A stretch of DNA of 64,000 nucleotides from Magnetospirillum gryphiswaldense MSR-1 v2 (lineage in GTDB: Bacteria > Pseudomonadota > Alphaproteobacteria > Rhodospirillales > Magnetospirillaceae). The DNA lies in NCBI RefSeq assembly GCF_000513295.1, contig NC_023065.1, forward strand, positions 1,426,001 to 1,490,000. The letters are read 5' to 3'. The notes beneath the pieces are model-generated. The model saw only the letters and a list, made by a program, of their open reading frames with translations. It did no database searches and had not been told where the DNA came from. This document shows positions 36,333-43,904 of this stretch, piece by piece. The position numbers and the translations under genes were made by a program. Each line of letters starts with the position of its first letter. Position 1 is the first letter of the stretch.

Positions 36333-37156
36333 GGCAGGTCACCACGACGGAACAGGCGATAGCCCCAATAGGCCGCCCCGGTCCCCAACAGCAGCGGCCA
36401 GACCAGGGCGAAGGCCAGATAGCCCCCCTGCCCCAGATCGTCCAAGATCACATAGGCCGCCGGCCCCAGCACCACCATCTGCGGATCGAACAGCAAGATG
36501 GCGGCGGTGCGGAAGGATTGCAGCGGATTGGCCAAAGCGATGGCCACCACCGCCTCCAGCGGCAGATGCTCGCGCACCATCACGCCGAGCAGGATCAGGT
36601 CGAGGAACAACAGCAGCACCAGCCACAGCAGGAAGGCGCCGGTCTGGGCCACGTCGGACGAGCGGGCGGCGGCGGAAATCAGCATGCCGAAGCCCAGAAA
36701 CGACCAGGCCAGCGACACCAGCAAACCGGTATAGACGGTGAACAGGCCCCAGGGCACGCCGATTTCACTGTATTCCGACCACGCCGCCGCCCCGGCCATG
36801 GCCAGGAACACCGGCAGGAACACCACGGTGAAGCGCCCGACCATCTTGCCCCAATACCACGCCGCCAGCCCTACCGGCAGCGACAGCATGTACTCGAACA
36901 CCCCGGCCTCGCGGTCGCCGGCGACCGAGCGCACGGTGGTGATGAGGACGAAGATGGGCAAGATGGCGACGCACAGCTGGATATAGGTGACCAGCAGCCG
37001 CGACAGGCCGGTAAAACCAAGGATGCGCGATTCGGTCAGGCCGAAGACGAACAGCAAAACGATGATGCCGCCGAACACCAGGGAATAGAAACCAAACCAG
37101 CGGGCGCGCAGGGATTCGGTGATATCCAGCCGGGCGGCACGGATGAAGGCGCCCAT
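36329..37156 (-). CDS. nosY: NosY, ABC permease for NosZ copper-site maturation
   Basis: A 275-residue membrane protein with six helices. ARLDITESLRARWFGFYSLVFGG and VAGDREAGVFEYMLSLPVGLAAWYWGKMVGRF are NosY-type. It forms the NosFY transporter that works with periplasmic NosD in CuZ assembly. Its start is one base past the nosL stop. Confidence 0.93.
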   Translation of the reverse strand: MGAFIRAARLDITESLRARWFGFYSLVFGGIIVLLFVFGLTESRILGFTGLSRLLVTYIQLCVAILPIFVLITTVRSVAGDREAGVFEYMLSLPVGLAAWYWGKMVGRFTVVFLPVFLAMAGAAAWSEYSEIGVPWGLFTVYTGLLVSLAWSFLGFGMLISAAARSSDVAQTGAFLLWLVLLLFLDLILLGVMVREHLPLEAVVAIALANPLQSFRTAAILLFDPQMVVLGPAAYVILDDLGQGGYLAFALVWPLLLGTGAAYWGYRLFRRGDLP

Positions 37157-37157
37157 G

Positions 37158-37628
37158 TCACGACGCCCCGTCGGTGGGCGTGATGCATTGGGTGGGTGAG
37201 CCCCGTTCCAGCACCGTCTTTTTCAACTGGGCGAAGTCGACGGCACCGTCGCGCTTATCGGGCACGGCACCGAAATTATGGGCCATGGGCGATTTGCGGC
37301 CTTCCAGATACCAGGCGGCCTTGCCGTCGAGCCAACCGCCTTTGTCAGAATCACCCACCCAGAATTCGGTCGCCGGATCATCGCCGAAAGGCTGCTTGGC
37401 CATCCACAAGATGGCGTCGCCCAGATCGTCGAACTTCCACACCTTGCCCTTGGGACCGCCGCGCACCTGGGCGGCGAAACGCGGATCGTCGACGATCATG
37501 CCGCAATGGGCGCAGTTTTCCTTGCCCCAGCGCACCTCGACCGGACCGGTGCCCTTGTCGGTGCAGGCCGGCAGGGTGGAGACGGCGATGAAAGCGGGCA
37601 ACAGGGCCAGTACCCGGCGGCGGTTCAT
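37158..37628 (-). CDS. nosL: NosL copper-binding lipoprotein
   Basis: A 156-residue lipoprotein (VSTLPAC lipobox) with the NosL Cu(I)-binding sequence NCAHCGMIVDDPRFAAQVRGG. NosL delivers copper to apo-NosZ through NosDFY. The ATG at 37628 overlaps the nosF stop; an ATG three codons earlier is possible. FWVGDSDKGGWLDGKAAWYLEG is the second family motif. Confidence 0.94.
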   Translation of the reverse strand: MNRRRVLALLPAFIAVSTLPACTDKGTGPVEVRWGKENCAHCGMIVDDPRFAAQVRGGPKGKVWKFDDLGDAILWMAKQPFGDDPATEFWVGDSDKGGWLDGKAAWYLEGRKSPMAHNFGAVPDKRDGAVDFAQLKKTVLERGSPTQCITPTDGAS

Positions 37629-38485
37629 GCCACACATTTTTCGGCCTCCTTCAATTCCAGCCCGGCAAGGATGCCGGTATAGCGCGACAGCATGCCGAGA
37701 AAACGCAAACGGTCGGGACCGTTGACCATGCCGAGCCAACGCAGGCCCGAGCCGGTGAAGCCCCATTCGGTCAGGGCGCGGGCAAAGGCCGCATCCTCGC
37801 GCGTCATGGTCAGGGCGCAGGTCAGACGGCTGGTCATGTCCACCGCATCGGCGACGCGGTCATCCAGCGCCACCTTGCCCCGGTCCATCTCGATCACCCG
37901 GTTGACCAGGGCGGCCACTTCGTCCAGGCGATGGCTGGTGATCAGCATGACACCGTCGTCCTGGCGCGCCGCCAGCAGGCGGAAAAAGATGTGCCGGGCC
38001 TCGGGGTCCAGATTGGCCGCCGGCTCGTCCATGATCAGGATGTCGCTGGCCCGGCCGAGCGCGATGGCGATCAGGGTCTTTTGCTTCATGCCGCCCGACA
38101 GCTTGACGAAAGGCAGCTTGCGGATGCGGCCATACTCCAGCCCCAGATCGGCCATCACCGCCACCATCGCCTTGGGGTCGCTTTTGCAGATGCCGGCGGC
38201 GAAGCCGATCAACTCGCCCACCGGCATCTTGAGGGGTGGCGGAATTTGCGGGACGAAGCCGACACGGGCCAGCACGGTACCGCGATTGTCCCGGGGCGCC
38301 AGATGATCCACCAGCACCTGACCGTCATGGGTGTATTCGCCCAGCAGGCAGCGGATCAAGGTGGTCTTGCCGGCGCCGTTGGAGCCGACCAGGGCGATGC
38401 GCTCGCCCTTGTTCATCTCCAGGCTGACATCGTCGAGCACGCGCGACCGTTTGAAGGTCTTGGTGACGTTCTTGAAGGAAATCAT
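37625..38485 (-). CDS. nosF: NosF, ABC ATPase
   Basis: A 286-residue ATPase: Walker A GSNGAGKTT, signature KLSGGMKQKTLIAIAL, Walker B ILIMDEPAANLDPE. It energises NosY. It is separated from nosH by a gap of about 170 bases that holds the third palindromic repeat, so its translation start is independent. Confidence 0.94.
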   Translation of the reverse strand: MISFKNVTKTFKRSRVLDDVSLEMNKGERIALVGSNGAGKTTLIRCLLGEYTHDGQVLVDHLAPRDNRGTVLARVGFVPQIPPPLKMPVGELIGFAAGICKSDPKAMVAVMADLGLEYGRIRKLPFVKLSGGMKQKTLIAIALGRASDILIMDEPAANLDPEARHIFFRLLAARQDDGVMLITSHRLDEVAALVNRVIEMDRGKVALDDRVADAVDMTSRLTCALTMTREDAAFARALTEWGFTGSGLRWLGMVNGPDRLRFLGMLSRYTGILAGLELKEAEKCVA

Positions 38486-38540
38486 CCCCCTACCCTCCCG
38501 CCATGCCGGAAGCCTGTGAACACGTCTCCACCTTTCACCC

Positions 38541-38625
38541 CGTCATACCCGCGCAGGCGGGTATCCAGGAGTCGCGGAAAAGGTGGTGGTGCACCCTCTG
38601 GACTCCCGCCTTCGCGGGAGTGACG
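38541..38625. repeat. 85-bp palindromic repeat, copy 3
   Basis: Same 85-bp length and outer ends as the two copies in the nir region, with CCCGC-gcag-GCGGG on the left and CCCGC-cttc-GCGGG on the right. It lies in the only sizeable gap of the nos cluster, between nosH and nosF. Confidence 0.92.
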
Positions 38626-38652
38626 GTGAGACGATGTCCACATGGGTTCCCC

Positions 38653-39627
38653 CTACAGCAGCTTGTCGAGACCCTTGACCTCGAATTTCAGCGAACCGGT
38701 GGGGCAGACATCGACACACAGGCCGCACCGGGTACAATCGGCGCCGATGCCCGAATGCATCCGCGTCGCGAAACCTTTCTTGGTCACGTCCAGCACATGC
38801 GGCACCAGACAGACCTTGCGGCACTCGCCTTCGTGATGGCAGTCCTGGGGCAGGTAAGCCACCCTGACCGGACTGACCGCGCCGACCACCGCATAGGTAA
38901 TGCCGATGGGGCACATGTAGCGGCACCACAACCGCCTTGAGTAGAACACTTCCAGGACCAGCAGGAACACGACGATGGTCAAGGCCCAGGTCGGACCATA
39001 GATCATGGCCCGCGACAGGATGCCGGTGGGCGAAATGGTCTCGAACACCGTATAGCCCGAAGCCAGGGCGGACAGGGCGAAGATCACGTACAGAACGACG
39101 CGGGTGCGCCGGTGCAATTGGTGGTCCTTGACCAGTTTCTTCGCCGCCAGCTTCAGGTGCAGCGCCTCGGCCCATTCGGCCAGCAGGTGATAGGGGCAAA
39201 CCCAGGAACAGAAAGACCGACCGCCCAGCAGCCACCACAGGATCAGCACGGTGGTGGTGCCGATGACCAGATTGATCAGGATGGTCTTGAAGGCCAAGGT
39301 GACCTGAAGCGCCGAGTTGAGGTCGGCGAAGTGAAAGCCGATGACGCGCGACGCGGTCAGCGCCCCTTCGATCAATTGCACATCGAAGCGATAGGACGCC
39401 ACGAACAGCAGGTTGACCGCCAACAGGGTCAGCCAGCGGCGATTGCGCCAAGTGTGGACCTTGTGCGCCTCGTGCGTCTGGCGGTTGATTTCCTGGCGTT
39501 GCTCGGGACTCATCTTGCAGGCGCGCTTGGCTTCGTGCAGCGCGCGTGACTCGGGGCTATAGTCTTCGGGCCGCGGCTTGACGGGCTCGCGCCCCAGCAT
39601 GATGGCCAGGGATTGGATCAGGCTCAT
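38653..39627 (-). CDS. nosH: NosH/NapH-type membrane Fe-S quinol dehydrogenase subunit
   Basis: A 324-residue protein with four or five helices. It has cytoplasmic CSWVCPYHLL and CRYMCPIGITY motifs and a C-terminal ferredoxin region (CHHEGECRKVC and CTRCGLCVDVCP). With NosG it should oxidise quinol, probably menaquinol, and pass electrons towards NosZ. It starts with an ATGA overlap with nosG. Confidence 0.92.
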   Translation of the reverse strand: MSLIQSLAIMLGREPVKPRPEDYSPESRALHEAKRACKMSPEQRQEINRQTHEAHKVHTWRNRRWLTLLAVNLLFVASYRFDVQLIEGALTASRVIGFHFADLNSALQVTLAFKTILINLVIGTTTVLILWWLLGGRSFCSWVCPYHLLAEWAEALHLKLAAKKLVKDHQLHRRTRVVLYVIFALSALASGYTVFETISPTGILSRAMIYGPTWALTIVVFLLVLEVFYSRRLWCRYMCPIGITYAVVGAVSPVRVAYLPQDCHHEGECRKVCLVPHVLDVTKKGFATRMHSGIGADCTRCGLCVDVCPTGSLKFEVKGLDKLL

Positions 39628-40382
39628 GATGCCCTCCATTGCGCACGGGCATCGATGACGATCGCCGCCGGCTCCACCGGGCAGATCATCTCGCACATGC
39701 CGCAGCCGACACAGGATTGACGGATTTCCGGGGTGCGGCGCTTGTCGGCGGCGTCAGTACTCATGGGGACCAGGGCGATGGCCCCTTCGATGGGGCATTC
39801 GCGCACGCACAGGTCGCACAAATCCAGGTCATAGGGATGGTCGGCGATCTTGATGGGGTTCCAGCGGTCGACCTTTTCATAGCGGTGCAGGCCGGGGAAA
39901 TCGGCGCCGCGCGCCTGACCCTTGAAGCCCAGGCCTTGGCGGGCTAGACAGGCATCGGGCTTGTCCAGCCGGGCCAGCCCCATACGCACCTCTTCCTTTT
40001 TCGAAAGCTCGTGCGTCAGGGCGCCGGTGGGACAAGCCAGGATGCATTGCACCGCGTCGCAGGAAAAATCGCAGGCCTGGGCCCGGCCATCCAGATAGGG
40101 CACGCCGATGCCGAAACCTTCGTCGATGTCGCCCAGGACGATGGCTTCGACCGGGCAGACCTGGACGCATTGGCCGCATTTGATGCAAGCGGCCAAAAAG
40201 TCGCTTTCGGCGATGGCCCCGGGCGGGCGCAGGCGCGGGGCGGCGCCGCGCGCCATGGGCAGCCAGCCGGCCATCCCGGCCCCCACGGCCATGCCGCCCA
40301 GCAGCAGCGAACGCAGGAAACGGCGCCGCGCCTCTTGCGTCACATGGGCGGGCGGCGGCGGCCGTTTGGGGGACTGGCTCAT
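39624..40382 (-). CDS. nosG: NosG/NapG-type periplasmic ferredoxin
   Basis: A 252-residue protein with a twin-arginine-type signal (RRRFLRSLLLGGMAVG) and four [4Fe-4S] motifs: CIKCGQCVQVCP, CDFSCDAVQCILACP, CDLCVRECP and CVGCGMCEMICP. NapG-type proteins carry electrons from the NapH-type subunit. The ATG at 40382 overlaps the nosD stop. The open frame continues upstream through nosD in another frame and is not used. Confidence 0.92.
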   Translation of the reverse strand: MSQSPKRPPPPAHVTQEARRRFLRSLLLGGMAVGAGMAGWLPMARGAAPRLRPPGAIAESDFLAACIKCGQCVQVCPVEAIVLGDIDEGFGIGVPYLDGRAQACDFSCDAVQCILACPTGALTHELSKKEEVRMGLARLDKPDACLARQGLGFKGQARGADFPGLHRYEKVDRWNPIKIADHPYDLDLCDLCVRECPIEGAIALVPMSTDAADKRRTPEIRQSCVGCGMCEMICPVEPAAIVIDARAQWRAS

Positions 40383-41677
40383 GATTTTTTCTCCGTCTTG
40401 ACCGCCAGACGCGGGTGCTCGTCCTCCAGCATCAGTTCCGGTTCGCTGAACGGCGCCAGACGGTCGAGGAAGTCCAGCACCTCGAGGACCGGCGCGCCCT
40501 TGAAGAAGCGGGTATTGGGTACGTCCATCCACACCCGCCCGGCATAATTCAGCACCCGGTGCGGGGTGTCGCCGATGCCGTCGCCGTCGCGGTCGAAGCC
40601 TTCGTAGCTGTCCCAGGCATTGCCGTCCCAGACGTTGCGCTTGGCCGAGCCGCCGCCGAATACCGCCACCTCGGTCATGTTGGCGGTCAGGGTGTTGGTC
40701 TTGAACTCGTTGCCCTGCCAGTCGTTCAGGAACGAAATGGCGATGTCGTTGAAGGCGATGCGGTTGTTGGTGATGGTGTTGACGGTGTCGGGCTGAAACG
40801 GCGAGACATCCAAAAAGATGCCGTTGGCGCAATAGATGATCTCGTTGTTTTCGATCAGCACCGCGCTGGCCTCTTTCAACGAGATGCAGGTGCCGGTGGC
40901 GCCGACCGAATGGGAGATGACGTTGCCGCGCACGATGTCGCCTTGGTCGTACATCATGGAAATACCGACAGAATTGTCGGTGAAGGTGTTGTTTTCCACC
41001 AGATTGTCGGCGGCGAACATGAAATGCATGCCGTAACGGCCACCGCTGGAATGATTGCCGGTGACCCGGTTGCGCTTGGAATACCACAAAACGAAGTCGC
41101 GGCTGTCCTTGACCACGTTGTCTTCGATGGCATTGTCGTCGGAATACCAAAGCCGGATCGAATCACCGCGCAGCCCCAGATCCATCTGTTTCGAGGTGAT
41201 GTGATTGCGGCGGATAACGTTGAAATAGGATTGCTGAAGGTCGATGCCAAACAGGGCGTCGTCGATGCGGTTATCCTTGAGGACGTTGTTGTTGCCGCGC
41301 ACCTGGATGCCGGCATCCTCGGAATTGTGGTCCGACCCGGTACCGGTCAGGTGAAAGCCCTTGATGGTGACATTGTTGGCCTTGACCAGCATGACCGAGC
41401 CGGTACCGCCGGCATCGATGGTCACCTTGCCGTCGCCGTCCAGGGTCAGGGGCTTTTCCACCGCCACCTTGCCCAGGTAATGGCCGGGCGGAACCACCAC
41501 CACCGCGCCTTCGGTCGCCGCATCGATCAGGGATTGGATGGTCGAGGCCGGAATCACTGTTGGGGTCGATGGACCCGCCACCACCGCCCCCACGGCCATG
41601 GGGGCGGCGGCAAATGCGGCGAACACAAAGCGGCGCCAAGAGGAGGAGAGCGCGCCGGTGATCATGTTCGCCATCAT
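40379..41677 (-). CDS. nosD: NosD, periplasmic beta-helix copper-site maturation protein
   Basis: A 432-residue exported protein (signal through about residue 34) consisting of right-handed beta-helix repeats: IKGFHLTGTG, NNVLKDNRIDDALFGIDL, DNAIEDNVVKDSRDFVLWYSKRN, DNLVENNTFTDNSVGISMMY. NosD accepts copper from NosL and helps build CuZ. AGGAG precedes the first of two ATGs. Confidence 0.95.
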   Translation of the reverse strand: MMANMITGALSSSWRRFVFAAFAAAPMAVGAVVAGPSTPTVIPASTIQSLIDAATEGAVVVVPPGHYLGKVAVEKPLTLDGDGKVTIDAGGTGSVMLVKANNVTIKGFHLTGTGSDHNSEDAGIQVRGNNNVLKDNRIDDALFGIDLQQSYFNVIRRNHITSKQMDLGLRGDSIRLWYSDDNAIEDNVVKDSRDFVLWYSKRNRVTGNHSSGGRYGMHFMFAADNLVENNTFTDNSVGISMMYDQGDIVRGNVISHSVGATGTCISLKEASAVLIENNEIIYCANGIFLDVSPFQPDTVNTITNNRIAFNDIAISFLNDWQGNEFKTNTLTANMTEVAVFGGGSAKRNVWDGNAWDSYEGFDRDGDGIGDTPHRVLNYAGRVWMDVPNTRFFKGAPVLEVLDFLDRLAPFSEPELMLEDEHPRLAVKTEKKS

Positions 41678-41686
41678 CGCCCGCTC

Positions 41687-42334
41687 CTAGCGCAAGGACT
41701 TGCGCCGCAGCAGGGCGGCCAGGATCAGGCAGGCGGCACCGGCCAGCAACAGCCCGAAACCGTAATGGGGATAGGAATAGGTATAGAACTGCGCCACCTT
41801 GCCCTGACCGAAGACGGTGGGCATGAACGGCTTGACGGTAAAGGCGCCCCACGGGTGCAGATTATGGCCGAACCACCACAGCCACGCCGAATAATCGGCG
41901 ACGAAGGCCAGCGGAATGACCATGCCCGAGGCCGGCAACACCCACCAGAACGGGCCGGAATAGAACAGGAAGGCCAGCAACATCACGCCCACCAGCGAAA
42001 ACAGATAGGGAGCGGCCTTGATTTCCAGGGCGGCGCCCTTCTCGATCGGTTCCATGCCGATGAAATGGTTGATGACGTTCATTTCATGGACGCAATCCAG
42101 CGCCTCGTCCTCGTAGACGTCGGCATCCTTGGACCGTTCCACGCAGCCGTTGAACACGCCGTTGACGTGGAAATGAATGCGCACCCCGTCGGGAAAGGTA
42201 TGTTCGGGATAGTTCGGCGCCTTCAGCGACACCCACCAGATGGGCGAGAAATAGGCCCCGGCGATCAGCAATCCGGCGATGACGGTCAACGCCCGAAAGG
42301 CAAGGATCAGCTTGCCTCTGTCGTGGATGTGCAT
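41687..42334 (-). CDS. nosB: NosB-like membrane protein of clade II nos clusters
   Basis: A 215-residue protein with about five helices. A large periplasmic loop (residues about 35-100) follows the first helix and carries PEHTFPDGVRIHFHVNGVFNGC and ALDCVHEMNVINHFIGM, with two cysteines and several histidines. Further histidines are in WWFGHNLHPWGAFTVKP and YSYPHYGFGLLLAG. Its position between the cytochrome genes and nosD fits NosB of the Wolinella-type cluster, whose function is unknown. The name rests on context and topology. Confidence 0.75.
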   Translation of the reverse strand: MHIHDRGKLILAFRALTVIAGLLIAGAYFSPIWWVSLKAPNYPEHTFPDGVRIHFHVNGVFNGCVERSKDADVYEDEALDCVHEMNVINHFIGMEPIEKGAALEIKAAPYLFSLVGVMLLAFLFYSGPFWWVLPASGMVIPLAFVADYSAWLWWFGHNLHPWGAFTVKPFMPTVFGQGKVAQFYTYSYPHYGFGLLLAGAACLILAALLRRKSLR

Positions 42335-42397
42335 GGCAACCTCGTGGTTTTGGGGTTCCCGTCGCCCACGCGGGGGCGACGGGAGAAATGGTGAGAT

Positions 42398-43165
42398 TTA
42401 CTGGAAGTCGGGGTTCTGCCAACCCTTGGTGCCGATCAGATTAGCCGGCGGCTTGATGCGCGAGACGTAATCCAGCACCGCCTTGGTATCGCGGTCGGTG
42501 AAGGTCTTGATCTGCTGGACCATGTCGGGATTGGCGTTGCGGCGCTTGCCTTCCTTGATCCACTGGTACTGGCGGATCAGGTAATTGTAATGCTGACCTT
42601 CCAGACGGGGATAATACTTGTCGTTGTTGCCTTCGCCGTGTTCGCCGTGGCAACGGACGCAATTATCCTTGTAAAGCTTCTTGCCGTGTTCCAGATCCTT
42701 GCCGTCGCCGACACCCGGCTCGGGGTTCATCTTCAACTTCTGGATATAGGCGGCGACGTCGGCGATGGCCTGCGGACCGCCGATCTGGTCGGGTAGCGCG
42801 AACGGATACATGGTCGGATTGTCGCGGTTGAGCGCGCGAATGTCGGCCAATTGCTTGATGATTACCTTGGGGTGCTGGCCAGCCAATTGCGGGAAGGTGC
42901 CGTCGGTCTGGCCCCAGCCTTCCGGCAGGTGGCAGGCGGCGCACACTTCGTAGACGTCGCGGCCATTGACCAGATCGGGCTTCAGATGCTCGGCCTCGTC
43001 TTTTTCACCGCCATTGGCGTTCCACTGATAATCCTTGTCGCCCAACAACTTGCCTTGCGCCGGCTTGTCCTTGGCGCCGGCGGCCCAGGATTGGTCGATG
43101 GTGGCGGTGCCGATGGCGGCGGTGGCGACGAGCGTCAGGGCCACGACCTTGAAAATAGTCTTCAT
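42398..43165 (-). CDS. Diheme cytochrome c of the nos cluster (NosC1-like)
   Basis: A 255-residue periplasmic protein: signal through about residue 28, then two cytochrome c domains with CAACHLPEGWG and CVRCHGEHGEG. LAGQHPKVIIKQLADIRA and LEGQHYNYLIRQYQWIKEGKR are the paired cytochrome c4-like repeats. It is likely an electron carrier from NosGH to NosZ. GGAGAG precedes the ATG. Confidence 0.9.
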   Translation of the reverse strand: MKTIFKVVALTLVATAAIGTATIDQSWAAGAKDKPAQGKLLGDKDYQWNANGGEKDEAEHLKPDLVNGRDVYEVCAACHLPEGWGQTDGTFPQLAGQHPKVIIKQLADIRALNRDNPTMYPFALPDQIGGPQAIADVAAYIQKLKMNPEPGVGDGKDLEHGKKLYKDNCVRCHGEHGEGNNDKYYPRLEGQHYNYLIRQYQWIKEGKRRNANPDMVQQIKTFTDRDTKAVLDYVSRIKPPANLIGTKGWQNPDFQ

Positions 43166-43223
43166 TTCGCGCTCTCCAGATATCGTTCTTTAGACAATGC
43201 TTATACCCCCCCGGGTTTGGGCA

Positions 43224-43823
43224 TCACTTGACGTTGGCTAAGAATTCCGAGATGGCGGCCAGTTCTTCATCACTGACCAGATGCATGACCGGCTGCATGG
43301 TATTGGTGCCGCCGTTCTTGCGGATGCTGGTCTTGATGTCGGTGGCCTGACGGGTCAGATAGGCCGCGTCCTGGCCGGCCAGATAGGGATAGGTCTTCAT
43401 GATCGGCTTGGTGCCGTCCTTGCCGTGGCAGGCGACGCAGGTCTTAGTCATGTACAGCTTCTTGCCCGGATGGGCCGGATCGCCCTTGCCGACGATGGGG
43501 CCGAGACCGGCCAGATAATCGGCCATGGCCCGCATTTCCGGCTCGGTGACGTCTTCCAGGATCGGCTTCATGGTGTCCACCGACAGGCCGTTGGCGCGTG
43601 CGCCGCCCTTGATGTCCTTCATCTGGTTGAACATGTAATCGGCGTTCTGGCCGGCCAGACGGGGATAGCCCGGCTCCAGCGGCGTCTTGGCGTCCTCGCC
43701 GTGGCAGGCGGTGCAGCCCTTGTCGGCGAACAAGGCCTTGCCGTCGGCGGCGAAAGCCGGCGTGGCGGCGATGACGCCCAGCACGGCCAACACCGCCAGC
43801 GATCTGGTTTTATTGACAATCAT
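43224..43823 (-). CDS. Diheme cytochrome c4-like protein of the nos cluster (NosC2-like)
   Basis: A 199-residue protein: signal peptide (NKTRSLAVLAVLGVIAATPAFA) and two heme domains (CTACHGEDAKT and CVACHGKDGTK), each with an RLAGQNADYMFNQMKDIK-like repeat and a distal Met. I use the ATG at 43823, which has AAGGAG six bases upstream; the ATG two codons earlier overlaps that ribosome binding site. It follows nosZ after a strong hairpin. Confidence 0.9.
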   Translation of the reverse strand: MIVNKTRSLAVLAVLGVIAATPAFAADGKALFADKGCTACHGEDAKTPLEPGYPRLAGQNADYMFNQMKDIKGGARANGLSVDTMKPILEDVTEPEMRAMADYLAGLGPIVGKGDPAHPGKKLYMTKTCVACHGKDGTKPIMKTYPYLAGQDAAYLTRQATDIKTSIRKNGGTNTMQPVMHLVSDEELAAISEFLANVK

Positions 43824-43850
43824 CAACATCTCCTTTGCCCCTTAGTCAAA

Positions 43851-43872
43851 GGGGGCGGATTTCTCCGCCCCC
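43851..43872 (-). terminator. Hairpin after nosZ (terminator or attenuator)
   Basis: GGGGGCGGA and TCCGCCCCC form a perfect 9-bp stem with a 4-base loop; on the minus strand only TTT follows. It probably reduces read-through from the abundant nosZ message into the downstream nos genes. Confidence 0.75.
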
Positions 43873-43904
43873 AGACCTTGGTTTCTTGTGAAAATCCTGA
43901 AGCT

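Noticed and set aside
43813-43826. TTGACAATCATCAA, a good Fnr/DNR-like match
   Set aside because: It overlaps the start codon and first codons of the NosC2-like gene (minus strand), where activator binding could not drive that gene; probably chance.
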